NCBI RefSeq assembly: GCF_900187045.1
Contig: NZ_LT906453.1
Location: 1,054,001-1,118,000 of the forward strand
Direction: 5' to 3'
DNA from: Dermatophilus congolensis
GTDB lineage: Bacteria > Actinomycetota > Actinomycetes > Actinomycetales > Dermatophilaceae
DNA: 64,000 nt
The position numbers and the translations under genes are program-made. The notes below the pieces were generated by a model. The model worked only from the letters and a program-made list of their open reading frames with translations. It had not been told where the DNA came from and ran no database searches. Shown piece by piece: positions 30,645 to 39,683 of this stretch (position 1 is the first letter of the stretch; each line of letters opens with the position of its first letter).

Positions 30645-32198
30645 TTGTTTACACAGATCCGCCTCGCAAGCTCGCATATCGCTGGCCGTGCAACGATAGC
30701 TACCGCATCCGCGCTGCTCTTGGCCCCCGTCTTCGTAGCAGCCGCCGCGGTTCCTAACAACGCCCCCACCACTGGCAAAACCTCCACCACCCAAAACACG
30801 GCAGCTCGGCCCGCCAGCGTCTTTGCCGTACGCGCATCCTCACATACCGGTGCAGTACGCGACGCATCCGGCAAACTCTGGGAGCGTATGCCCCTAACCT
30901 TCGGCACAACACAACGCTCCGCTGTCACCGTCACCAGCGTGCCCTCACCCCGTGAACGCATCGCCTACCAGTCCCTGGCCAACAACGCCACGGGCTATCA
31001 ACTCCCCGTTCCCAAGGGCACCTACCGGGTCCGGCTCATGTTCGTCGAACCTTCCGCAGCCCCCGGCGAACGCGTCTTCGACATCACCGCCGAAAACCGC
31101 AAGGTTGCAAACCGATTCGATATCGCTCGTGTTGCAGGACGCAACCGCGGCTACGACCTCAACATCACCACTCGCGTCACCGACGGCCTCCTCAACATCA
31201 AATTCACCTCCCGCAGCGCCAAAAAACCCGTCATCAGCGCCGTCACCGTCACCTCCCGCGGCAAAGTCGCCACACCCACCAACACCCGAGTCGTCAAACT
31301 CGACGCACGCTCACCCTTCTACACCCCCATCGACAAAGCACCACTGGCCGCCAACTCCGAGCAATCCATCGCTCACCTAGCCAGCCAAGTACACGACAAC
31401 TGGGGCGGAACCGCAGCCACCAACGCCTACGAATTCAACGGCGCAGTCAACATCGCCACCGGCAAAACCCCCCGCATCCGCGTGGGATTCCACAACTGCC
31501 AGAAAAAACCCTCCACCCCCGCAGGCCTCTACGACGGCCCCAAATACTTCGTCAACGTTCCCGTTCCAGCCAACGCTACCGCAGCACGCGGAAGCGACGG
31601 CGAAATGAGCATCTACAACCCCGCCACTGACCAACTCTGGGAGTTCTGGCAGATGCGCCGCAACACCAACGGATGGGAAGCATGCTGGGGCGGGCGCATC
31701 GACAAACTCTCAACCAACATCGGTCAATTCACCTTCCCCTACGGCGTTAGCGCTTCCGGACTAGCCATGGCCCCCGGCCTCATCGGTATCGACGAAGCAC
31801 GCCGAGGCACCATCAACCACGCCATGTACCTGGCTGTCCTCGACAGCCACCGCTGGGACAAATTCTCCTGGCCCGCCAACAGATCAGACGGAATCTCCAC
31901 CAACCCCAACGCCCTCATGGAAGGGCAACGCATCCGCCTGGACCCCACCATCAACCTCAACGACTACAACCTCACCCCCTTCGGGAGAATGGTCGCCGAG
32001 GCTGCACAAAAATACGGCTTCATCATCTCCGACAGATCCGGAGCCGTGGCCGTCGCCACCCAAGACGGCCGAGCAGAACAAGCCCGCACCGGCACCAACC
32101 CCTGGAACACCCTGCTAGGCGGCCCCGCCTACAGCGCACTCAAAAACTTCCCCTGGGACAAGATGCAAGCCCTTCCCAAGGATTACGGCAAGAACTGA
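30645..32198 (+). CDS. Secreted malectin-domain protein with conserved WEFW/CWGGR C-terminal domain
   Basis: A 517-residue exported protein of unknown function. TTG 30645 is preferred over the upstream ATG 30591 because AGGGAAGG lies seven bases before it and a clean signal peptide follows, cleaved near residue 35. A malectin-like beta domain spans about 60-205 (YRVRLMFVEP, GERVFDITAEN, VTDGLLNIKF), a fold that binds carbohydrate in other proteins. The C-terminal domain (about 225-510) is shared with two proteins in this island: HNCQ, SDGEMSIY, LWEFWQM, ACWGGRID, SASG, PANRSDG and KYGFI. The two Cys (in HNCQ and ACWGG) are conserved in all three and may form a disulfide. A cell-surface glycan role is inferred from the neighbours only. 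Confidence 0.75.
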   Translation: MFTQIRLASSHIAGRATIATASALLLAPVFVAAAAVPNNAPTTGKTSTTQNTAARPASVFAVRASSHTGAVRDASGKLWERMPLTFGTTQRSAVTVTSVPSPRERIAYQSLANNATGYQLPVPKGTYRVRLMFVEPSAAPGERVFDITAENRKVANRFDIARVAGRNRGYDLNITTRVTDGLLNIKFTSRSAKKPVISAVTVTSRGKVATPTNTRVVKLDARSPFYTPIDKAPLAANSEQSIAHLASQVHDNWGGTAATNAYEFNGAVNIATGKTPRIRVGFHNCQKKPSTPAGLYDGPKYFVNVPVPANATAARGSDGEMSIYNPATDQLWEFWQMRRNTNGWEACWGGRIDKLSTNIGQFTFPYGVSASGLAMAPGLIGIDEARRGTINHAMYLAVLDSHRWDKFSWPANRSDGISTNPNALMEGQRIRLDPTINLNDYNLTPFGRMVAEAAQKYGFIISDRSGAVAVATQDGRAEQARTGTNPWNTLLGGPAYSALKNFPWDKMQALPKDYGKN

Positions 32199-32210
32199 CC
32201 ACACACAGTC

Positions 32211-32238
32211 AGGGAGGCCGTACATACCCGGCCTCCCT
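32211..32238 (+). terminator. Hairpin between the two malectin-protein genes
   Basis: Ten-base perfect arms (32211-32220/32229-32238) with an eight-base loop follow the first gene's stop by 12 bases; a short T-containing stretch (ACTTTGTAT) follows. Confidence 0.65.
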
Positions 32239-32337
32239 ACTTTGTATCCCTCAACGCAGCGGGATACCCCACAAGACACATCAGACGAGGAACGGATGCC
32301 TCGGCGTGTACACCCCCCCACGGAAGGAACCATCATC

Positions 32338-34362
32338 ATGCCTGCCTACAACACACCAACACGCACAGCCATCGCTTTGGCACTTGCTGGAACTATCACC
32401 TCCGCAGCAGTAACCCCAGGTCACGCCACCCAATACAGCGCAGCACCCGCAGCTACCGCAACGACCACCAACACCATTCGATTGGCTGCCCGCACCACCT
32501 CACGCGTCGATCCAGCGGGAAACACCTGGAAACCCATGTACACGCTCCGCGGAACCCCCAACTACCGTATTGCCCCTGCCAGCCAGCCCATCACTAACAC
32601 CAACGACCCGGACCTCTACCGCTACGAGGTCTACGGTCTGACCGGCACCACAATTCCTCTGCCCACCGCTGGCCGCTACAACGTCACGATCGCCACCGCA
32701 GAGCCCTACTGGAAAGCAAAAGGCAAACGCGTTTTCGACATCACTGCCGAAGGTGCCACCGTCGTTGACGATCTAGACATCTACGCCACTGCTGGGTACT
32801 CCACCGCACACAACATCACCTTCACCACCAACGTTACTGACGGCGCACTCGATCTGAAATTCCTCGCAAGCGTTGATAAAGCCATCATCGCCGGAATCAC
32901 CATCACCCCAGCAGCCCCATCTGCCCCCGCACCAGCGCCATCCACCGCCACACCACACAACTCATTCACCTCACGCATGGTGGCTTCACCCACACCAGTC
33001 ACCGACAAATCCGGCAACGTCTGGAACCGCTGGTCAGCCACACTCGGTACGAACCGCGTCGACCGTGGGCTGCGCGGCATTGACATCCAAGGCACAGACG
33101 ATGACGAGGTTTACCGCACTTACGTGCAAAACCCACGCGGATACGCCCTCGATGTTCCAGGCAAAGGCCGCTACAAAGTACGCCTCGCCATGGTCGAAAA
33201 CACCTACTGGAACAAAGGCGGCCGTGTCTTCGATGTCCTCGCCGAAGACACCACCGTGGTCAAAGACATCGACATCACCGCTGCAGTCGGCCCCCGCACC
33301 GCCTACGACGTCACCTTCGAAACCAACGTCACAGATGGCATCCTCGACCTCACCTTCCGCGCCACTGCTGGAACCCCAACCATCAGCGCCATCGAGGTCA
33401 CCAGCGCGACCACGCTGACCAGCTACACCACCGTAGAGCGCAACTATCCAGGCCTTCCATTCCCCCTCTACCCCGGATCGGTCTACGCCACTGACATCAG
33501 CAACGCCCCCCTGGCCGCCAACGCCCAGGCAGTCGGCGATTACATCGCCCGTCAAGCCGCAACCCGCTACGACGGATACGCAGGATTCAACAACCGTGAA
33601 TTCACTACTGCCATGCACGTGGCAGAGCCAGGCACACCACGAATCGACATCATCCACTCCTGCGCCGTCGACTGGGGAGTACCGAGCAACCTTTTCGATG
33701 GAGCCGCGCACTTCCGGTCAGTGCCCGTGCCCGCCAACGCCATCCCTGCCGCGGGCAGTGACGGAGAAATGAGCATCTACGACCCAGCCACCGATCAACT
33801 CTGGGAATTCTGGAAAATGTCCCGCGACAGCAAAAACCGCTGGCAGGCCTGCTGGGGAGGACGCATCGACAACTTCTCCACCCACGAAACAGTTTTCCCT
33901 GACGGATTCGGGGCCTCAGCCTCCGGGATGGCTATCTCACCCGGAATGATCACCCTGGACGACATTCGCCGCGGACGCATCGACCACGCGATCGCTCTAG
34001 CAGTTCCCACCCCCAGCGGACTGGGATACAGCTGGCCTGCCAACCGTACCGATGGCACTTCGACAGACCCCAACGCACCCTACGAAGGTCAACGACTGCG
34101 CCTACCAGCAAACCTTGACCTAGACAGGTACAACCTCACCCCTGCCGGTCGCATAATCGCCGAAGCAGCGAAAAAATACGGATTCATCGTCACCGACAAC
34201 GCCGGTGCCGTCGCAGTCACTGCCGAATCCAGCCGAGTTATCACTGCCCAAACAGGTAAAGACCCCTGGTCTGCTTATCTGGGTAGCGATGCCTGGTCCA
34301 CGATGCGCGACTTCCCTTGGACAGAGCTAGAAGCACTACCCGTCAACTACGGGAAACGTTAA
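32338..34362 (+). CDS. Secreted protein with two malectin-like domains and WEFW/CWGGR domain
   Basis: A 674-residue paralogue of the preceding gene. ATG 32338 follows CGGAAGGA by nine bases and opens a signal peptide cleaved near GHA (residue 30). Two malectin-like domains follow (about 50-195 and 215-370), each with the RVFDI/RVFDV and VTDG signatures, joined by a short Pro/Ala/Ser linker. The C-terminal domain (about 380-670) carries HSCAV, SDGEMSIYDP, LWEFWKM, ACWGGRID, SASG, PANRTDG, NLTPAGR and KYGFIV. Duplication of the sugar-binding domain relative to the neighbour suggests avidity for a glycan (inference). The hairpin before it suggests it has its own promoter. No catalytic motif is recognised. 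Confidence 0.75.
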   Translation: MPAYNTPTRTAIALALAGTITSAAVTPGHATQYSAAPAATATTTNTIRLAARTTSRVDPAGNTWKPMYTLRGTPNYRIAPASQPITNTNDPDLYRYEVYGLTGTTIPLPTAGRYNVTIATAEPYWKAKGKRVFDITAEGATVVDDLDIYATAGYSTAHNITFTTNVTDGALDLKFLASVDKAIIAGITITPAAPSAPAPAPSTATPHNSFTSRMVASPTPVTDKSGNVWNRWSATLGTNRVDRGLRGIDIQGTDDDEVYRTYVQNPRGYALDVPGKGRYKVRLAMVENTYWNKGGRVFDVLAEDTTVVKDIDITAAVGPRTAYDVTFETNVTDGILDLTFRATAGTPTISAIEVTSATTLTSYTTVERNYPGLPFPLYPGSVYATDISNAPLAANAQAVGDYIARQAATRYDGYAGFNNREFTTAMHVAEPGTPRIDIIHSCAVDWGVPSNLFDGAAHFRSVPVPANAIPAAGSDGEMSIYDPATDQLWEFWKMSRDSKNRWQACWGGRIDNFSTHETVFPDGFGASASGMAISPGMITLDDIRRGRIDHAIALAVPTPSGLGYSWPANRTDGTSTDPNAPYEGQRLRLPANLDLDRYNLTPAGRIIAEAAKKYGFIVTDNAGAVAVTAESSRVITAQTGKDPWSAYLGSDAWSTMRDFPWTELEALPVNYGKR

Positions 34363-34480
34363 GCGACACAAATATTCACATCGCGAACCGCCAGAGTTGG
34401 CCGGGAGTGCGCACTAGGCTGTGCACGCCCGGCTAACGTTGTACTTCCGGGTATGCACCCGCCCAAAGGAGAGCTCTGCG

Positions 34481-35056
34481 ATGGCACGAGAAAAAACAGC
34501 CGCCGGGCCACCCCGACCCCTTACTGCCGACCAACCCGTTCAGGACCCGGTCCGATGGTGTCGTGCCATGCTCGCCGCCGACTTTCCCCGCAACCCGTAC
34601 TGGACACAACGCCTCACCCTTTTCTGCCTGCGAGCAGGACGAGCGTGGCACCGGCAGCCAGGTATAAAAGCTTTCCTGATCCGACGTGTGCTGCAAGTCC
34701 TCAAATTCGTGTGGGTTGAAGGATTCATCGGCTCTGAGATCCCCAACCAAGTGTGGATCGGTCCTGGCGTGCGCATCCCACACGCCCTGCGTGGCGTGAT
34801 GATCCACCCCAGCGTGAGCATCGGCGCGAATGTCACGCTCTACCATCAGACTGTCCTTGGCGTTCGTAACACCAGGGAAGGCCCCACGCTAGGCGACGAC
34901 ATCGTCGTCGGTGCTGGTGCGAAAATCCTTGGCCCCATCACAGTGGCATCTGGGACGAGTATCGGCGCCAACGCAGTTCTTGTCTCCGACACCGAACCAA
35001 ACACTACGTGGGTGGGGATCCCAGCCCGCCCAGTTATACCTCGCCGGGACCGATGA
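34481..35056 (+). CDS. Serine acetyltransferase-like left-handed beta-helix protein
   Basis: A 191-residue acyltransferase. The C-terminal half shows hexapeptide repeats (IGPGVRIPHALRG, IGANVTLYHQTVLG, IGANAVLVSD) and the CysE-type HPSVSIG turn; the N-terminal helical part is shorter than in true CysE. AAGGAGAG lies seven bases before ATG 34481; the frame is open further upstream without a ribosome site. CysE-like proteins in exopolysaccharide loci commonly O-acetylate sugars rather than serine, so that role is favoured here. It is convergent with another beta-helix acetyltransferase across a palindromic terminator. Confidence 0.8.
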   Translation: MAREKTAAGPPRPLTADQPVQDPVRWCRAMLAADFPRNPYWTQRLTLFCLRAGRAWHRQPGIKAFLIRRVLQVLKFVWVEGFIGSEIPNQVWIGPGVRIPHALRGVMIHPSVSIGANVTLYHQTVLGVRNTREGPTLGDDIVVGAGAKILGPITVASGTSIGANAVLVSDTEPNTTWVGIPARPVIPRRDR

Positions 35057-35059
35057 ACG

Positions 35060-35085
35060 AACCGGCTATCACGTGATAGCCGGTT
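35060..35085. terminator. Bidirectional palindromic terminator
   Basis: A perfect 26-base palindrome with a 13-base arm on each side, placed 4 bases after one stop and overlapping the other stop by two bases, between convergent acetyltransferase genes. Confidence 0.75.
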
Positions 35086-35641
35086 AGGATCGCTGGCGAA
35101 TTGGCTTGGCTGGTACACCTACCGCGATCCACCCAGCAGGGATCTGCCCACGCACCACCGCGCCAGCACCGATCACAGCCCCGTCACCAATCTGCGACCC
35201 AGGCATCACTACTGCACCGGCACCGATCCACACGTCGTCACCGATCACTACGCCTTCCCCTGCCCACGGTTGTGTATTGATGGGGATTCCTGGTGCAGTG
35301 CCGTGATTAGTGCCAATGATCGTGATGTGTTGCGAAATGAGGCAGTCAGCTCCGATAACGATCCGGGCTCCCGCACACCGGATGTTATTGAACTCGCCGA
35401 TGTAGGTGCGGTCACCAACTTCCAGCAAAGAACCGTTGAGTTCTCCGCCCTGAGCGACGTTGATCACTGTTGGCCCCTCAATGGTGACCTTGCTTCCTAG
35501 GCGTACCTGGCCAGGATCGCCGGAGAATTTCACCGTGGTGGAGATGCACGCGCCTCGATGACGCGCCTGGAGTCGCAGCAGCGGAAGACGTTCTTTTTTC
35601 AGTGAGCGGAGCATCGACTTCAGGGGCATGGGGCCGAGCAT
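35084..35641 (-). CDS. WcaF/DapH-like acetyltransferase (left-handed beta-helix)
   Basis: A 185-residue hexapeptide acyltransferase of the type found in colanic acid and other capsule clusters. It shows repeated I/V-G-x-x turns (IGEFNNIRCAGARIVIG, IGDDVWIGAGAVVMPG, IGAGAVVRGQ), the catalytic-type histidine region ITIIGTNHGTAPG and the C-terminal VGVPAKPI common to this family. It probably O-acetylates a sugar on the glycan or its lipid-linked precursor. The start at ATG 35641 or 35629 is not settled, as neither has a strong ribosome site. Confidence 0.85.
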   Translation of the reverse strand: MLGPMPLKSMLRSLKKERLPLLRLQARHRGACISTTVKFSGDPGQVRLGSKVTIEGPTVINVAQGGELNGSLLEVGDRTYIGEFNNIRCAGARIVIGADCLISQHITIIGTNHGTAPGIPINTQPWAGEGVVIGDDVWIGAGAVVMPGSQIGDGAVIGAGAVVRGQIPAGWIAVGVPAKPIRQRS

Positions 35642-35822
35642 AGAAGGCAGCGCCGGACAAGCAAGGCAGGAGGAGTCAAAGAATCTTCATGGGTTAGTAA
35701 AGACAGTTGTGTTGGCTGGCTATCAAAACCAAGAACCGTGAGGGTGGTTGTAAAGAGGTGTCAGAAGCGTTTGAGCGCTGCCTGGCAAATCGGAACGCAC
35801 GTGAGGCAACTCGGAGGCTTTC

Positions 35823-36824
35823 ATGACCCCGGCCAATGACGGAACGGAGCGGAACAGTACTGATGCTGCACCCACCGTTTCAGTGATCATCCCTACGTAT
35901 AAACGGCTCGGGGTGTTGCAGCGCGCGTTGGAGTCGGTGTACTCTCAGACGTTCACGGACTGGGAAGCGATTGTTGTTGACGATCACGGGCAAGACGGCA
36001 CGGCTGAGTATATGGCCGGGGTGAGCGACCCGCGGGTGCGGTTTTATGAGCACGAAGTCAACAAGGGCGGGAACGCGGCACGCAGCACCGGGATCGCACA
36101 TGCACGGGGTGAATGGATCGCGTTTTTGGATAGTGATGATGCGTGGCGTCCAACCAAGCTGGAGAAACAGTTGGCGATGCTGCGGGCAAGCGGGCCTGAG
36201 TATGGGTTGGCTGGGTGCGGGATTGAGCATTACGCACCAGATGGCACGTCAGAGATGGTGCAGATCCCGCAGGTGGATGGGTGGATTGCCACCGAGATGA
36301 TGACGTGGAATCCCCTGGGTGGGTTTTCGGCGATTATCGTGCGTCGTTCAGCTCTGCTGCAGGCAGGGGGATTGGATGCTTCGATGCCTGCTCAGCAGGA
36401 CTGGGAGTTTTATGTGCGGGTTTCCCGGCTAGTGGCGGTGTGTGTAGTGCGTGAAGTGTTGGTGGATTATTTAGTTGATCCGCATGACCCAATCCGGATC
36501 ACTGTTGATAATTCGCGGGTGGTCAAGGGGATGCGTCGTATGTGGGCGCATGTCTTGCAGCATCGGGATGAATTGACTCCTGAGCAGAGAGAGCGAGCGG
36601 TTCGGTATTTCACGACGATGCTGGCCAATGTGGGGGCAGTGGGAGACGTGGCGTTGATTTTACGCTCGGGAATGGTGCCTGCGCGGCCAGGTGAGGTCAA
36701 GCATGGGGCGCATATGTTTGTGCGGTCTATCCGTAATCAAGTGCGTGCGGCTGCTGAGGGTCAGCGCAGGGCAGCGGAATTGGTGCGGCCGAGGTCTAAG
36801 CACACCAAAATCAGCCACATTTGA
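35823..36824 (+). CDS. Family 2 glycosyltransferase
   Basis: A 333-residue GT-A fold enzyme. The N-terminus has VSVIIPTYKR, the nucleotide-binding VVDDHGQDGT and the metal-binding FLDSDDAW; a later QQDWEFYVR matches the acceptor-side ED/W motif. No membrane helix is visible, so it acts at the inner face of the membrane on lipid-linked sugar. CGGAGG five bases before the ATG supports the start. It faces away from the acetyltransferase gene and converges with the WecG-like gene. The plus strand is G/T-rich here, unlike the genes on either side. Donor and acceptor are unknown. Confidence 0.9.
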   Translation: MTPANDGTERNSTDAAPTVSVIIPTYKRLGVLQRALESVYSQTFTDWEAIVVDDHGQDGTAEYMAGVSDPRVRFYEHEVNKGGNAARSTGIAHARGEWIAFLDSDDAWRPTKLEKQLAMLRASGPEYGLAGCGIEHYAPDGTSEMVQIPQVDGWIATEMMTWNPLGGFSAIIVRRSALLQAGGLDASMPAQQDWEFYVRVSRLVAVCVVREVLVDYLVDPHDPIRITVDNSRVVKGMRRMWAHVLQHRDELTPEQRERAVRYFTTMLANVGAVGDVALILRSGMVPARPGEVKHGAHMFVRSIRNQVRAAAEGQRRAAELVRPRSKHTKISHI

Positions 36825-36884
36825 CCGGTGAGGATATAACCGCAGTCACAGGGTGATCCGTTTAGAGGTCGGAAAAACTCGTTG

Positions 36885-38180
36885 TTAGTTTTCGGGGTAT
36901 TCGTCGCGGTAGTTCAGTAGAGGACGTTGCCCGGTGCTGTGGTGACGACAGTGCCGGGTGCAGCGCGAGTCGAGCCAGGCGCGGCGTAAGAACCGTGGGT
37001 TGCCGACGATGTATCGGCGCCACATGCGCCCTGGTTCCTGCACAAGCCTCCACACCCACTCGAGCCCGATCTCACGCAGCCACAAAGGTGCCCGGGGAAT
37101 ACGGCCAGAGTAGAAATCGAAAAGCCCGCCTACGCCCTGGATAAGGCCAACATTGAGTTGTTTGCGGTGCTGGTCAATCCAAAGCTCTTGGTTCGGAACC
37201 CCGAAAGCAATGAGGAGGATGTCAGCGCCAGAGTTATTGATTGTTGCGATGACCTCAGGTTCTTCCTCGGAGGTGAAATATCCATGGCGGGTTCCGGCGA
37301 TGTGTAGCCCGGGGAATTTGGAGGTCATGTTCTGGGCAACAGCCTCGGCGATGCCCGGCCGAGCCCCGAGAAGAAAAAGAGAAAGTCCTTCATTGCGGGC
37401 ACGTTCGCACAGCCGTGGGAACATGTCAGTTCCGTTGAGATTGGCTATCAGTGAAACCCCGTGCAGGCGGGCCCCAAGCTTGGCGCCGATGCCGTCAGGG
37501 AAGATACGGTCCGCGTGGTGGAGGGCGCTGGCGTAGGCCGGATTTTCTGCGCTTTCGTTGTAACAGGCAGCGTTAACGAAAACGAGGGTGGACGCTGGGC
37601 GGGTGCGGGCAGCCTCCACGCACCAGGTGAGTGCTTCGTCCATGGTGGTGTTGGTGATGGATAAGCCGAGTTGTGTGTATGTGGCTGGGGTGGCAAGTCC
37701 GTTGCCGCCCAGAACTTCAGCAATGAGGTAGCGGGCCGTTAAAGCGATGCCATCTTTAGACAACAGCCGTTGGTGGCAGGTGAGGGTTTCGGGTTCGTAG
37801 TCGATGCCGAGTCGAGCGCGTAACCGGCTGGGGGAGAGGAATCCTGGAGTGATGTTGGGTGTGCGGCGCGGTTGGGCTTCAGCGTCTTCAGGGTCCAGGG
37901 GGCGGGGTCCGATAAAGCACATGTCGCCTCTGGCTACGGACAGCAGATAAGGAAGTCGACGCCCGGGTGCTGAGCCTGCAAAGGATCGAATTGTGATCGG
38001 GGTGAGGTTGCGCCCTAGCCGTGAGTGCTGTTCATAGACGTGGCCGGTGGTGGCGTAGGCGATAGCTGCGCGAGCAGCTAAAAGGGGAGAAAAAGTGACT
38101 GCCAGCGCCGTGGCGATGAGCCGGTCGCTGGTGTCGGTATGGTGCGGACAGTCTCCGAGGCGAGTGTGAGGGGTAGCCAT
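36885..38180 (-). CDS. WecG/TagA/CpsF glycosyltransferase fused to a degenerate sugar-transferase domain
   Basis: A 431-residue two-part protein. Residues about 185-420 form a WecG/TagA/CpsF (GT26) domain: the N-terminal NTTMDEALTWC, the ADRIFPDGIGAKLGARL region, FLLGARPG, ILLIAFGVPNQELW and the C-terminal EWVWRLVQEPGRMWRRY. These enzymes add ManNAc(A) or similar to lipid-linked GlcNAc, usually the step after WecA. The first 170 residues resemble the end of a bacterial sugar-1-phosphate transferase (VARGDMCFIGPRPL), but the DE catalytic pair before it reads RR and the KFRSM region is shortened, so this part is probably inactive. ATG 38180 is chosen for GGAGG seven bases upstream. It is the last gene of a three-gene minus-strand run. 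Confidence 0.85.
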   Translation of the reverse strand: MATPHTRLGDCPHHTDTSDRLIATALAVTFSPLLAARAAIAYATTGHVYEQHSRLGRNLTPITIRSFAGSAPGRRLPYLLSVARGDMCFIGPRPLDPEDAEAQPRRTPNITPGFLSPSRLRARLGIDYEPETLTCHQRLLSKDGIALTARYLIAEVLGGNGLATPATYTQLGLSITNTTMDEALTWCVEAARTRPASTLVFVNAACYNESAENPAYASALHHADRIFPDGIGAKLGARLHGVSLIANLNGTDMFPRLCERARNEGLSLFLLGARPGIAEAVAQNMTSKFPGLHIAGTRHGYFTSEEEPEVIATINNSGADILLIAFGVPNQELWIDQHRKQLNVGLIQGVGGLFDFYSGRIPRAPLWLREIGLEWVWRLVQEPGRMWRRYIVGNPRFLRRAWLDSRCTRHCRHHSTGQRPLLNYRDEYPEN

Positions 38181-38364
38181 GCGGTTTCCTCCGGGACGTT
38201 GAACGCGCGCAGGCAGATAGACGAGGGTCAATACCGTGCGCACAGAACCTCTGTTCGTTGAAAGTACCGCGCAGGTAAGGGTTAATCGGGGAGGTGCCAG
38301 GGAGGGTCGCAGGGTATTTTCTGCTGCGGTGATCCTTCAGTGACAGGGCATGCCAGGGGTGGGG

Positions 38365-39666
38365 TTACTTGCCAGCGTTGGGGCTGACGGTACGGAGAAA
38401 ATCAGCCATGACAGGGGCTTGGGAGTCGATGGTGTAGCTGTCGAGAACGGCTTTGCGGCCGGCATGTCCTTGCGCCTGTCGACGGTCAGGATTGCGGGCC
38501 TGGTCTTCGATGGCGTTGGCGAGTAAATCGGCTCGCCCCGGGGTGAGAACATGCCCCATGACCTCGTCGTGGACGAGCTCGGGAATGCCGTTGATACGGC
38601 TGGTGATGACAGGCAATTCAGTGGCAAGAGCTTCCATGATTACCACGGGCAACCCCTCCATGTAGGAGGGCAAAGTGAAAACATCGGCCCAGTGATAGTG
38701 GGGAATCATGTCGTCTTGTCCGACCGCCCCAACAAATTCGACCATGTGATCTAGCCCGCGCTCGCGGGTGCTGCGTTCGAGTAGTTCGCGTGCGGGGCCG
38801 TCTCCGACGAAACGCACCTGCACGGCAGTTCCGCGCTCTTTGAGCAGCGTGAGTGCCTCGAGTAGGAGCGGTCCACCTTTTTCAGGGACGAGGCGCCCCA
38901 CGAACAGGAGCCGTAAGGGCTGTCCCTCACGTCCAGCGCGGCCATCGGGAGGTGGCATATAGATGGTGGGGTCGATGGTCATGTGTGTGATGGCTAGTTT
39001 GTGCCAGTGAGCGGGGTCGACGTACCGCATCAGTTGGCTGCGGGTGAAGTCAGTGATGCAGCTGACGGCGTCGGCATCAACGATTTTGGCTGGCAGGTCG
39101 ACTTTATCGACGCCTTCGAATTCAGTAGGGCCATGCATGGTCAGTGACCAACGCCAGTCAGAGGTGGGGCCGTCGATGAAACGGCCAATTGCCACGGCTA
39201 GGCGGGCGACATCGGCGGAAACGTTCGCGAAGTGGACGTGGACATGGCGTAGCCCCCGGGCGCGCATCTGGTCGTGGAGTTTGACCGCCTCAGCGAAGTA
39301 GAACCCTTGCCACAGGCGGGTTTTGGGGTGTGGTTCGCCGGTGGTGACTGCCCGCATCAGGGTGCGCACATACGCGTTGGGTTGGCAGGTGAGTAGTCGA
39401 GCATGCATGCGAGGAAAAGTTGCCGGTACCTCATCAATGAGAACAGTGGTTTCAGCAGCTTCCTGCCGCATCGCCGCGGAGATCAGCTCAGCATCAGGGC
39501 AGCGTCGCACCGAGAACGTGTCGATGCGTGCCCCCAAGGCGCGTAAACCAGCGATCTCACGTTCGATGAATGTGTGAGAAAGAGCGGGATACTTACTGAC
39601 CAGGTACGCGACCTTAATGTCGCTGGCGTCATCAGGGATGGTCGGGGGAACCGAAGGGGTAGGCAT
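38365..39666 (-). CDS. Family 4 glycosyltransferase
   Basis: A 433-residue GT-B enzyme. The N-terminal acceptor domain begins KVAYLVSKYPALSHTFIEREI, a pattern seen in exopolysaccharide GT4 enzymes; the C-terminal donor domain has LLFVGRLVPEKGG, VRFVGDGPA and the phosphate/sugar-binding SYMEGLPVVIMEALATELPV. It is soluble or peripheral and probably adds one sugar to the lipid-linked repeat unit. ATG 39666 follows AGGAG by seven bases. Only 17 bases separate it from the upstream GT2 gene, so the two are co-transcribed. Confidence 0.92.
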   Translation of the reverse strand: MPTPSVPPTIPDDASDIKVAYLVSKYPALSHTFIEREIAGLRALGARIDTFSVRRCPDAELISAAMRQEAAETTVLIDEVPATFPRMHARLLTCQPNAYVRTLMRAVTTGEPHPKTRLWQGFYFAEAVKLHDQMRARGLRHVHVHFANVSADVARLAVAIGRFIDGPTSDWRWSLTMHGPTEFEGVDKVDLPAKIVDADAVSCITDFTRSQLMRYVDPAHWHKLAITHMTIDPTIYMPPPDGRAGREGQPLRLLFVGRLVPEKGGPLLLEALTLLKERGTAVQVRFVGDGPARELLERSTRERGLDHMVEFVGAVGQDDMIPHYHWADVFTLPSYMEGLPVVIMEALATELPVITSRINGIPELVHDEVMGHVLTPGRADLLANAIEDQARNPDRRQAQGHAGRKAVLDSYTIDSQAPVMADFLRTVSPNAGK

Positions 39667-39683
39667 ACAAGACTCCTGGAAGG

